From an uncultured Halioglobus sp. (GTDB lineage Bacteria > Pseudomonadota > Gammaproteobacteria > Pseudomonadales > Halieaceae): DNA of 18,268 bases. The position numbers and the translations under genes were made by a program. Below the pieces are notes generated by a model. It did no database searches. It was not told the DNA's origin and worked only from the letters and a program-made list of their open reading frames with translations. Shown piece by piece: positions 8,300-14,543 of the stretch (positions within the stretch are counted from its first letter, which is position 1; each line of letters opens with the position of its first letter). The DNA is taken from positions 1 through 18,268 of the forward strand of contig CAJQQW010000101.1 of the NCBI GenBank assembly GCA_905480565.1. Reading direction: 5' to 3'.

Positions 8300-8599
8300 G
8301 GCGTGCTCTCGCGAGGCGTCAGTTTACACTCCGAACCAACAAGCGCTCTTCCGTCGATGTCGTCTCGTCGTTTCGTGCCAGGGGAGAAAACTGCGCAAAT
8401 TGGGAGGCCTCCGCTGGATTTTTTCGGCTGTGGCCGCGTTGCCTGTAGCGAATACTGGCGAGAAACTCCACCAGGCTTACCTTACCCTCGTCCAGTCGCT
8501 TCATTTGACGCATCCATTAGCTGATGTGGCTACTACAACGATATCTGAGTGTAGACCGTGACAGGTTGAATGGGACGTAAAAAGTGCTCGTCAATCGTG
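8300..8599. other. Intergenic stretch without a recognised gene
   Basis: No family could be recognised in any frame of this stretch after the hydrolase stop. A minus-strand ORF of 64 codons (8513-8319) has plausible codon use but no clear ribosome binding site, promoter or known relative, so it was not called. Part of the stretch may be decayed sequence linked to the pepD remnant just downstream. Confidence 0.4.
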
Positions 8600-8600
8600 T

Positions 8601-8621
8601 GAACAATGTCAGTCATTGTTC
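8601..8621. promoter_or_regulatory. Palindromic operator-like site
   Basis: GAACAATG (8601-8608) and CATTGTTC (8614-8621) are a perfect 8-base inverted repeat around a 5-base centre. The right arm ends 8 bases before a TATAAT box, and the site overlaps the -35 position, so a bound regulator would block RNA polymerase. It is not followed by a T-run, so a terminator role is unlikely. The binding protein is unknown. Confidence 0.5.
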
Positions 8622-8635
8622 CTCTTGGCTATAAT
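8606..8635 (+). promoter_or_regulatory. Sigma-70 promoter inside the palindromic site
   Basis: A perfect -10 TATAAT lies at 8630-8635. At an 18-base spacer, ATGTCA (8606-8611) matches 4 of 6 bases of the -35 consensus. Transcription would begin near 8642 and run into the 29-codon ORF, the pepD remnant and the aminotransferase at 8953. Confidence 0.5.
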
Positions 8636-8659
8636 CCCGGTCGTTTCTGGAGGCTGTTG

Positions 8660-8749
8660 ATGAAGCCGGTTAACTATTCCACGTCCCGTTCACCCGTGGC
8701 GGCACTTGTTGGCCCCGGGCACTGCACGCTATACGCGCCGTTTTGTTAG
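8660..8749 (+). CDS. Short ORF (29 codons) behind a strong ribosome binding site
   Basis: ATG 8660 is preceded by GGAGG (8649-8653) at a 6-base spacer and by the TATAAT promoter at 8630. The peptide begins MKPVNYSTSRSPVAALVG and ends at TAG in CTLYAPFC. I recognise no relative. It may be a leader peptide for the downstream aminotransferase, or the leftover 5' end of the lost pepD gene with a frame break at the deletion point. Codons at its 3' end overlap the region where pepD similarity begins in another frame, which favours the second view. There is no hydrophobic segment or signal peptide. Confidence 0.3.
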   Translation: MKPVNYSTSRSPVAALVGPGHCTLYAPFC

Positions 8750-8936
8750 TGCGGCGGCTGTGAAGGCAATACATGCGGGACTGGAATGCGGTATATTGAA
8801 AGGCAAGAAAGAGGACCTCGATATCCTGTCGTTTGGCCCCACGAGAAGGGGGGCGCACTCGCCTGCAGAGCGCCTGCAAATTGAAACCGTCGAACCCCCC
8901 TGGCTGTTTCTAAGGGAACTGCTGGCGGAGTTGTGA
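8727..8936 (+). pseudogene. pepD: Remnant of pepD (C-terminal end of M20 family dipeptidase)
   Basis: The frame here translates to AVKAIHAGLECGIL, then LDILSFGPTRRGAHSPAERL and a PPWLFLRELLAEL end. This is the characteristic C-terminus of PepD, the cytosol non-specific (aminoacyl-histidine) dipeptidase, whose members carry IHAGLECG followed by GPxxxGxHSPxE. Full PepD is about 485 residues; only the last 70 or so remain. The His of GAHSP corresponds to a metal ligand, but the other ligands, the catalytic Glu and the lid domain are absent. The frame is open from 8664 but has no ATG start; the only start-like codon nearby is a TTG at 8706. It ends with TGA 16 bases before the aminotransferase start. 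It most likely marks an internal deletion of pepD, recent enough that the tail has no stop or frameshift. Confidence 0.75.
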
Positions 8937-8952
8937 CGATCTGGAGTACTCG

Positions 8953-10140
8953 ATGCTACAAATATTGGAACAATTGCCTGCCGATCCGATTCTGGGTCTC
9001 TCCGCGGCCTGTCAAGCAGATCCCAATCCGGACAAGGTCGACCTGACTGTAGGAATTTACAAGAACGAGAAGGGCGAGTGCCCGGTTTTTGCCGCAGTGC
9101 AAAAGGCTCAGCAGTCTCTCGTGGGCGAAGAAAGGAGCAAGGCTTATCTGGCGGCGGCGGGTGACGGGGCTTTTAATCAGGGTATACAAAAACTGGTGCT
9201 TGGCGATGATAGCGGGGCGCTTGATGATGGGCGCGTGACCAGTATCCAGACCCCCGGCGGTTGTGGCGCGCTGCGCATCGGAGCGGAAATAGTGCACGCG
9301 GCTGCCCCGAATGCAAAAGTATGGGTGTCTGATCCGACCTGGCCGGTGCACAAGCCATTACTGGGCAGCGTGGGGCTGGAATTCCAAAGTTACCGCTACT
9401 ACGACCATGCCACGCATGGCGTCAACTTCGACGGAATGGTGAGTGATCTCGCCGGCGCTAAAGCTGGCGACATCGTGCTGCTGCACGGTTGTTGCCACAA
9501 CCCCTGCGGCGCGGATCTATCCCTGGAGCAGTGGCGCGTTATCGCGGAATTGGCGGAGCGACAGGGGTTCACTCCCTTCGTGGATTTTGCCTATCAGGGC
9601 ATGGGCGTTGGCCTCGATGAGGATGCCGCGGGGTTGCGCTTGTTGGTATCACGCCTGCCTGAGGTGATTGTAGCCTCCTCCTGCTCCAAGAACCTGGGGC
9701 TGTATCGTGAGCGCACCGGGGCCGCCGTTTTTGTCTGCGCAGACGCAGTCAATGCGCGTGCTGTCCTGAGCCAGGCCCAGTCCGCTGCGCGGCGGGTATA
9801 TTCCATGCCGCCCGCACACGGGGCCTTGCTGGCCGGGCGAGTGTTTACCGATGACGCACTGGGTGCGCTTTGGCGGGAGGAATTGTCCGCAGTGTGCGAG
9901 CGCATCAACGGTTTGCGCAGCAGTTTGCGTCATGCCCTGGAGTCTCGTTGCGGCGGTAACTTCGCTTTTATCGAAGCGGAAAAGGGCATGTTTTCCTTTC
10001 TCGGGCTTAGTGCGGAGCAGGCTCAGCGACTGCGCAGCGATTACAGTGTTTACATGCTGGATTCGTCCCGTATAAATGTTGCGGGAGTCAATGCGGGTAA
10101 TCTCGATTATATCGCTGAAGCCGTGTCGGGGGTGTTGTAG
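8953..10140 (+). CDS. Aromatic amino acid / aspartate aminotransferase, class Ia
   Basis: Pyridoxal-phosphate aminotransferase of the AspC/TyrB group, 395 residues and full length (E. coli TyrB 397). It would interconvert aromatic amino acids or aspartate with their keto acids. Motifs are ADPILGLSAA, VDLTVGIYKNEKG, IQTPGGCGALRIGAE, WVSDPTWPVHK, HGCCHNPCGADLS (Asn183), FVDFAYQGMG (Asp211, Tyr214), SCSKNLGLYRERTG (Lys246 Schiff base, phosphate-binding Arg), RRVYSMPPAHGA and a C-terminal GMFSFLGLS. The usual NPTGAD is NPCGAD here. The TyrB/PhhC-like role is likely but not separable from AspC by eye. The start ATG 8953 has GGAG 6 bases upstream. The gene lies 16 bases after the pepD remnant and may be transcribed from the promoter at 8630. 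It is convergent with the phosphoribosyltransferase, 8 bases apart. Confidence 0.9.
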   Translation: MLQILEQLPADPILGLSAACQADPNPDKVDLTVGIYKNEKGECPVFAAVQKAQQSLVGEERSKAYLAAAGDGAFNQGIQKLVLGDDSGALDDGRVTSIQTPGGCGALRIGAEIVHAAAPNAKVWVSDPTWPVHKPLLGSVGLEFQSYRYYDHATHGVNFDGMVSDLAGAKAGDIVLLHGCCHNPCGADLSLEQWRVIAELAERQGFTPFVDFAYQGMGVGLDEDAAGLRLLVSRLPEVIVASSCSKNLGLYRERTGAAVFVCADAVNARAVLSQAQSAARRVYSMPPAHGALLAGRVFTDDALGALWREELSAVCERINGLRSSLRHALESRCGGNFAFIEAEKGMFSFLGLSAEQAQRLRSDYSVYMLDSSRINVAGVNAGNLDYIAEAVSGVL

Positions 10141-10148
10141 CGTTCAGG

Positions 10149-10874
10149 TCAGTCCTGCTCGAACAGCGTTTCTAAATACGTATCTACCAAATGGGGCGGG
10201 TAGCCGATGAGGTCGACCAGTCTGCGTTCGCACTCCGCCTGTGTGGCGCCGCGCTGTTTCCAAACGGGTATACGTTTGGCCATAGTTTCCACGTATTCCC
10301 GCGGCGTGATGATCCACGTATCCTGAGCCAGTTCGCCAAAACAAAAGTCTGCTGGGTACACTGTTTTGGCCCTGGGCTTCATGAAGAGCACCAGACTCAT
10401 GACACGTCTGGCACCCTGCTCAGTGATGTGGTCGGACAAAAAACGCAGTGTGTCCCCGCGATCGCCAAGATCGTCGATGAGCAGCACTACCTCATTCTTT
10501 ATCTCCACGGTGCTTTCCTGCACAACCCTGGGCCTCGGGTGGCGCTGGCCAGGACCGGCGTAAAGCGACACACCGATGCTGCCAAACGCGATGTGGGGTA
10601 GTGAGGGCATGTGGGCGAGGTGGTCGTAAAGCAGGATGCCCGGTAATAGTCCGCCCATGGCGACCATGAGGGCTCGGGTGACAGGCTCGTTGGCACTCTC
10701 CTGAAACGCCTTTATCTGCGCGGCGACTTCGCCGACCATCATGGCCTCCACGCGGTCCGGCACGAGTAGGAAGCGCAATTCATCATCGGGTATGGCAACG
10801 CCCTCCGGGGTGCGCCAGAAGTCGATATCGATGTCGACGGCGCGGCAGTGTACCTGCTGCTCGTAAGTGGTCAT
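10149..10874 (-). CDS. Phosphoribosyltransferase domain protein
   Basis: A 241-residue cytoplasmic protein of the PRTase type I fold. The PRPP-binding loop is VVLLIDDLGDRGDT (about 129-142), with the two acidic residues typical of the family. Upstream lies VAMGGLLPGILLYDHLA (about 72-88), the region of the first loop. This layout resembles purine (xanthine/guanine or hypoxanthine) phosphoribosyltransferases, so purine salvage is the likely role, but the base cannot be told from sequence. It is about 60-90 residues longer than E. coli Gpt (152) or Hpt (178); the extra C-terminus ends CERRLVDLIGYPPHLVDTYLE. ATG 10874 is chosen as the only good start; GGA lies 8 bases upstream. It is divergent from ctaA. 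Confidence 0.82.
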   Translation of the reverse strand: MTTYEQQVHCRAVDIDIDFWRTPEGVAIPDDELRFLLVPDRVEAMMVGEVAAQIKAFQESANEPVTRALMVAMGGLLPGILLYDHLAHMPSLPHIAFGSIGVSLYAGPGQRHPRPRVVQESTVEIKNEVVLLIDDLGDRGDTLRFLSDHITEQGARRVMSLVLFMKPRAKTVYPADFCFGELAQDTWIITPREYVETMAKRIPVWKQRGATQAECERRLVDLIGYPPHLVDTYLETLFEQD

Positions 10875-10904
10875 AGTGTTGTCCGTGCGCTTGCTGTTCT
10901 GATT

Positions 10905-10910
10905 ATTGTA
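10905..10910 (-). promoter_or_regulatory. -10-like element of the phosphoribosyltransferase gene
   Basis: TACAAT on the minus strand, 30 bases before the ATG. The -35 is not convincing. Confidence 0.3.
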
Positions 10911-11017
10911 CCTAACTTGCCCCTCGCTGGAGCAGCTTCGTTCCAGTCGGCTTGCGGTTCCTGCACTGCTGAGTGGTCGCGAATATCGTCGTACTGGTCT
11001 GCTTCGAGCAAGAACGC

Positions 11018-11023
11018 TAAAAT
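11018..11023 (+). promoter_or_regulatory. -10-like element of the heme A synthase gene
   Basis: TAAAAT at 11018-11023 (5 of 6 to consensus). The hexamer 17 bases upstream, TGGTCT, is a poor -35. If used, transcription starts near 11030 and the leader to ATG 11109 would be about 80 bases. Confidence 0.3.
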
Positions 11024-11108
11024 AGAACCCCGGGGCGGGATGGCGTTAAACCCGCAGTGGAGTCCACCCCGTGTTTGGTTTCTTACTGCACTCGACGATA
11101 CTGACGCG

Positions 11109-12149
11109 ATGACAACATTCGAACAGAATCAATATGACCGGCAGGTTGCCCGATGGCTGCTGCTCTGCGCCACCGTGGTGTTTGGCATGATTTTGCTGGG
11201 TGGTGTCACCCGCCTGACCCACTCTGGTTTGTCCATGGTCGACTGGAGGCCTCTGGTGGGTGTCATACCGCCTATCGGTGAGCAGGAGTGGATGGCCACC
11301 TTTGACAAGTACAAGCAGTTTCCGGAGTACCAGAAGATTAACAAGGGTATGAGCCTCGACGGGTTCAAGGTCATATTTATGTACGAGTATCTGCACCGGG
11401 TTCTCGGTCGGCTCATCGGTGTTTTATTCGCGATTCCGTTTTTCTACTTCGCCCTGCGTAAACGTCTGCGCCCCGGTCTCACGCCGCACCTGGCCATTCT
11501 GTTAATGATGGGAGGGCTGCAGGGGCTGCTGGGATGGTACATGGTCAAGAGCGGTCTGGTCGATAACCCTCGTGTCAGTCAGTACCGGCTCGCCGCTCAT
11601 CTTGGCGTAGCGGTCGCGATCTATACCTACATTGTCTGGCTGGTGCTCGAACTGCGCCCGGCTGCCCAAGCCGGTCTGGCCGGTGTGAGGCGATATGCGC
11701 GCTGGACGCCCCTGCTGATATGCCTGATATACCTGATGATATTGTCCGGTGCTCTGGTGGCGGGAACGCGGGCCGGTTTGGTCTACCCGACCTGGCCCCT
11801 GATGGGAGACAGCTTTGTGCCACCGGGTCTTTACGCGATGAACCCCGCGTGGCTCGCCGCGTTCGAGGATGTAGTGACGATACAGTTTAATCACCGGATA
11901 TTCGCTTACCTGCTCTTTCTGGTGTTGAACCTGTTTGCCTTTCTGGTCTACCGTCACGCACCGGTCGGACGCCTGCGCACGGCAGCCGTCTTACTGGTAG
12001 TGGTGCTTTGGCTGCAGGTCGTGCTGGGCATCAGCACCTTGTTGCAGCAGGTGCCAGTCTGGCTGGGAGCGGCTCACCAGGGCGGCGCGGTGCTCTTACT
12101 GACAGCCATGCTTTATCTGAGCCATTGTATGGTGCGGCCAAGGTCCTAG
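11109..12149 (+). CDS. ctaA: Heme A synthase, COX15/CtaA type 2
   Basis: Integral membrane enzyme that oxidises the C8 methyl of heme O to make heme A for aa3-type cytochrome oxidases. The 346 residues contain about eight membrane segments. Four conserved histidines that bind heme are visible: His96 (YEYLHRVLGR), His164 (LAAHLG), His262 (FNHRIFAY) and His323 (AAHQGG). The first part, GGVTRLTHSGLSMVDWRP, followed by PEYQKINKGMSLDGFK, is the alphaproteobacterial and mitochondrial (type 2) pattern. The extracytoplasmic cysteine pairs of Bacillus-type CtaA are absent. The start ATG 11109 begins the conserved region; ATG 11040 and an open frame from 10848 would only add unrelated residues. No Shine-Dalgarno is clear. 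No cyoE/ctaB or oxidase subunit genes are nearby, so the gene is an orphan here. Confidence 0.93.
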   Translation: MTTFEQNQYDRQVARWLLLCATVVFGMILLGGVTRLTHSGLSMVDWRPLVGVIPPIGEQEWMATFDKYKQFPEYQKINKGMSLDGFKVIFMYEYLHRVLGRLIGVLFAIPFFYFALRKRLRPGLTPHLAILLMMGGLQGLLGWYMVKSGLVDNPRVSQYRLAAHLGVAVAIYTYIVWLVLELRPAAQAGLAGVRRYARWTPLLICLIYLMILSGALVAGTRAGLVYPTWPLMGDSFVPPGLYAMNPAWLAAFEDVVTIQFNHRIFAYLLFLVLNLFAFLVYRHAPVGRLRTAAVLLVVVLWLQVVLGISTLLQQVPVWLGAAHQGGAVLLLTAMLYLSHCMVRPRS

Positions 12150-12191
12150 CGGAGCACCCCGCTATTACCTGGTCGTGCGAGTATTGGCACG

Positions 12192-12617
12192 CTACCAGTA
12201 TGTTGGTGAAAAATCACTTTCGCGCCTGCCACTGTGTTGCCGGCGATCATTCTTGTCGAGTTCGAAGCGGATATCGCTGCGCCGGTCTTGCCGCGAACGG
12301 CGGTTAACGCGGCGGCGCTCTATGCCGTTGTAGGCGTTTTTTTTCTCGGCCTGTGTCTTGCTGTCGTCGCTTGACTCAATATCTCTTGCGTAGAAGGAGC
12401 CTTTGTCGGAGGCGTCTTCGTCGAGAGTGAACGGTTTGTCCGGCGCGATCAGGCCTTCCGCCGGAACAGGTTCATCGGCTGTTTCCCAATCGATGGTCCC
12501 CGCCGTGTCGCTGCCAGAATCAACCGCATCATCCAGCTCGGTGGAGCGATCGTTTGCGCTATCCGGAGAGTGATAGGAGGGATCCCGAGATTCAAAAGAC
12601 GCTTTTTTGGACGACAT
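12192..12617 (-). CDS. Hypothetical disordered protein, acidic N-terminus and basic C-terminus
   Basis: A 141-residue protein with no family I can name. Residues 1-75 are rich in Ser, Asp, Glu and Pro and strongly acidic. Residues 98-132 are strongly basic, with IERRRVNRRSRQDRRSDI and DRRQHSGRRESD, a set of RR-x repeats. It lacks a signal peptide, membrane segments and a hydrophobic core, so it is probably largely disordered. A nucleic-acid or membrane-surface role for the arginine tail is only a guess. ATG 12617 (MSSKKASF) is chosen because a -10 TATACT lies at 12658-12653, downstream of the earlier ATG at 12737. The Shine-Dalgarno is weak. It is convergent with ctaA, 42 bases apart. Confidence 0.6.
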   Translation of the reverse strand: MSSKKASFESRDPSYHSPDSANDRSTELDDAVDSGSDTAGTIDWETADEPVPAEGLIAPDKPFTLDEDASDKGSFYARDIESSDDSKTQAEKKNAYNGIERRRVNRRSRQDRRSDIRFELDKNDRRQHSGRRESDFSPTYW

Positions 12618-12652
12618 ATCGTTACTGCCCAAGTGTGCTTTTATTGCAATGT

Positions 12653-12681
12653 AGTATACCCGTATCGGTTTGAATTGGCAG
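12653..12681 (-). promoter_or_regulatory. Sigma-70-like promoter of the disordered protein gene
   Basis: On the minus strand CTGCCA (12681-12676, 4 of 6) and TATACT (12658-12653, 5 of 6) are 17 bases apart. Transcription would begin near 12646, about 30 bases before ATG 12617. Confidence 0.45.
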
Positions 12682-12789
12682 ATGGACTGCTCCGAATTGC
12701 GTCGCGCCGAAGAGGCGAGGCGTTGATTGTGCTCCACGAAGCTGCATCAGGTGTTTAACTGCCGGCAGCGCAATACATCATTGGGCACG

Positions 12790-13209
12790 CTAGCGAGGGC
12801 AGGGATAAGACGACAGAAACGCGCCAAAAAGCAATACGGTAGATGATTCATGCAGCTCCTGTGGGTGTTCCCTGAGGTACTTTTCGACAACCCTGACAGA
12901 TTGTCCTATGGTGATGCCGTCTTCCGGAAAACAGATAGCGCGGGGCGCCCCGGGCCGTTTCTCATAGAATGCAGAGGCTCCCGCAAACCCGTCGACCTCG
13001 CCCATGCAGCGTCCCGCTTGAGCGAAGTCGATGCTGTCGGGGTCGGCAATTCCCTCCATGATTTTTATCGCCTCGGTACATTGGCGCAGCAGTGCGTTAC
13101 CGTCGCTGGCAGCGGCGGCTGCCATGTTAGCGGTGAGGCAACTACCGCACAGAAGAAATAATACGAACGCATTTCGAACGAACTGGTTTGCCGATGTGAG
13201 TGTTATCAC
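12790..13209 (-). CDS. Secreted Rap1a/Tai-family protein
   Basis: A 139-residue exported protein. The N-terminus has a charged start, a hydrophobic stretch (AFVLFLLCGSCL) and a small-residue run MAAAAAS that would be cut near residue 35. The mature part has four cysteines (44, 68, 93, 137) and the pattern LLRQC ... GRCMGEVDGF ... AICFPEDGITIGQSVRVVEKYLREHPQELH ... PC. This is the PF18602 Rap1a/Tai layout, named for Serratia immunity proteins against type VI secretion peptidoglycan amidases. Many family members have no such link, and no effector or secretion gene is seen here. The start GTG 13209 is well supported by AGAGG 6 bases upstream. The family call is fairly sure; the function is open. 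Confidence 0.72.
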   Translation of the reverse strand: MITLTSANQFVRNAFVLFLLCGSCLTANMAAAAASDGNALLRQCTEAIKIMEGIADPDSIDFAQAGRCMGEVDGFAGASAFYEKRPGAPRAICFPEDGITIGQSVRVVEKYLREHPQELHESSTVLLFGAFLSSYPCPR

Positions 13210-13262
13210 TGGTTACCTCTCATTATCCATCACTGTTTCGATGCTGTTGTGGTTCCATTCTA

Positions 13263-13274
13263 TTTGCGCGCAAA
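13263..13274. promoter_or_regulatory. 12-base palindrome upstream of the Rap1a-family gene
   Basis: TTTGCGCGCAAA is a perfect palindrome between TTGGCG and TAGAAT on the minus strand. Those two hexamers are 15 bases apart, a short spacing for a sigma-70 promoter, so the palindrome may be an operator or only chance. Confidence 0.25.
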
Positions 13275-13435
13275 GGGCGCCAACCCCGCGTTTGATCGAG
13301 TGTCAACGATGGCCCGTATTGATGTCAATGCATAAGGCGCCTGCTTGACGAACAACGCCGTGATGCTGTCGTGTTGGTACTATATTTCAGTGGCTTTTTG
13401 AGCACATAAATTTACCCAATCGCTTACCTGTCTGT

Positions 13436-14110
13436 TCAATGCGCTACCGACAGGGCGGCAATTCTGCTGAGGTGGCTGTAAGGTAGCCTCGAGTCGGCGT
13501 GCCAGTGATTGAATGTGTCCTGCACCCGGCGCAGCTCGCGCTGGCTTGAGGGGTTTTTGCTGATTTCCAGCCCCCCCCGCTGCAGACAGCGCACCACGTC
13601 CCCGGTCAAAATAAAAGTGTCTTTGCCCATATTGCGCAACACCCGCTGCCCCGACATTCCACCCAGCCGTTGGCCGCGTTTTTTTAACACGCCGAACAGG
13701 CCGATGAGGTCATCCGTGGGCCAGCGATTGACGAACTTGCCGAAGCTGCCGTGTTCGTTTGAGATATCGAGAACAAACTGTGCGTTGGCTTGCACAGTAA
13801 GCACCTTCTGGCGATTACGAATAATGCGCGTATCCTGCGCGAAGCGATCGATTTGCTCCGGGCTGAGTAGGAGAATTCTGTCTGGCGGAAATCCGAAGAA
13901 CACGGTCTCGAAATCATCCCACTTGCGATCGACAACTCGCCACACAAAACCGGCCTGAAAAATGCAGCGGGTCATTTGTGCCAGCCAGCGATCGTTGCGA
14001 GTGCGGGCCAGGGCTCGATCACTCTTTACTGCCGGCATTAGCGCCTTCACGGCAGCTTCGCCTCCGTGGCGTTGCGCGGCTCGAGACAAGACTGTGGAAA
14101 ATCGTTCCAT
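13436..14110 (-). CDS. DNA-3-methyladenine glycosylase I (Tag)-like protein
   Basis: A 224-residue helix-hairpin-helix protein related to PF03352 (Tag), which removes alkylated adenine from DNA. Recognised by MTRCIFQAGFVWRVVDRKWDDF, LSPEQIDRFAQDTRIIRNRQKV, VQANAQFVLDI and GVLKKRGQRLGG. It differs from E. coli Tag: the N-terminal Cys/His and C-terminal His/Cys zinc residues are missing. At the place of the Tag Glu38 (in LEGQQAGLSW) this protein appears to have Cys (in RCIFQAGFVW). A similar branch is common in proteobacteria, so substrate and even activity are uncertain. The start ATG 14110 (MERFSTVLSRA) fits the domain; the frame is open to 14185 and no Shine-Dalgarno is clear. It follows the CDGSH gene on the same strand after 139 bases. 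Confidence 0.75.
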   Translation of the reverse strand: MERFSTVLSRAAQRHGGEAAVKALMPAVKSDRALARTRNDRWLAQMTRCIFQAGFVWRVVDRKWDDFETVFFGFPPDRILLLSPEQIDRFAQDTRIIRNRQKVLTVQANAQFVLDISNEHGSFGKFVNRWPTDDLIGLFGVLKKRGQRLGGMSGQRVLRNMGKDTFILTGDVVRCLQRGGLEISKNPSSQRELRRVQDTFNHWHADSRLPYSHLSRIAALSVAH

Positions 14111-14249
14111 TTCAGGGTAAGCCGTTTTATGCCGATGCGATGGTGTTGTGTGTCTTCGCGCGGGACAATTTAACTCAGCGTACAAGGACTCTGCAAAAAA
14201 GCCGGTAGCGCCAGCTTATGGATCGTTTCGACGTGCAGTATGCGGGGGG

Positions 14250-14486
14250 TCATTTGCTGTGGCTGCCATCACATAGCGGTTGATTCGCGGTCGCTTTGCA
14301 GCCGCAAAAGAAAACCTTGCCGTCTTCGGTTGCATTGAAGCGCAGCGGTGTGAAGCCAGTGTCCTTGTGGGAGCCGTCGCAGAATGGCTGGCTCTCGCTC
14401 AGACCGCAGGCGCACCAGAAGTAGGCGTTACCCGCTTTGACGTCCACGGCGAAGGGTGTGTCTGATGCGCGTTTAGGTTTGTCCAT
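14250..14486 (-). CDS. Double CDGSH iron-sulfur domain protein
   Basis: A 78-residue soluble protein with two complete CDGSH (mitoNEET-type, PF09360) motifs. The first is CACGLSESQPFCDGSH with Cys25, Cys27, Cys36 and His40. The second is CGCKATANQPLCDGSH with Cys61, Cys63, Cys72 and His76. Each should bind a redox-active [2Fe-2S] cluster with 3Cys-1His ligation. Small two-motif bacterial members are known, but their electron partners are mostly not established. The start ATG 14486 has AAGGAG 7 bases upstream. It lies 57 bases after the P450 gene on the same strand with no clear terminator between, so cotranscription is likely. Electron transfer to the P450 is possible but unproven. Confidence 0.92.
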   Translation of the reverse strand: MDKPKRASDTPFAVDVKAGNAYFWCACGLSESQPFCDGSHKDTGFTPLRFNATEDGKVFFCGCKATANQPLCDGSHSK

Positions 14487-14543
14487 GCGGGTTCTCCTTA
14501 ATCATAGGCAAGCCGCATCTCGGCGGCGTGTTCCGTTCCAGTA

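Noticed and set aside
8319..8513. Minus-strand ORF of 64 codons in the gap after the hydrolase (MKRLDEGKVSLVEFLASI)
   Set aside because: The sequence looks protein-like at its start, but no Shine-Dalgarno, promoter or known relative could be seen. Left as a possibility only.
8601..8621. Palindrome as a transcription terminator
   Set aside because: The inverted repeat is AT-rich, only 8 bases per arm, and is followed by a promoter box rather than a T-run.
10848..11108. N-terminal extension of ctaA
   Set aside because: The frame is open but the residues do not look like CtaA, it overlaps the divergent phosphoribosyltransferase start, and a -10-like box at 11018 lies inside it.
12790..14110. 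A toxin-immunity or type VI secretion island around the Rap1a-family gene
   Set aside because: Neighbours are a Tag-like glycosylase relative and a disordered protein; no effector, amidase, VgrG, Hcp or PAAR gene is present.
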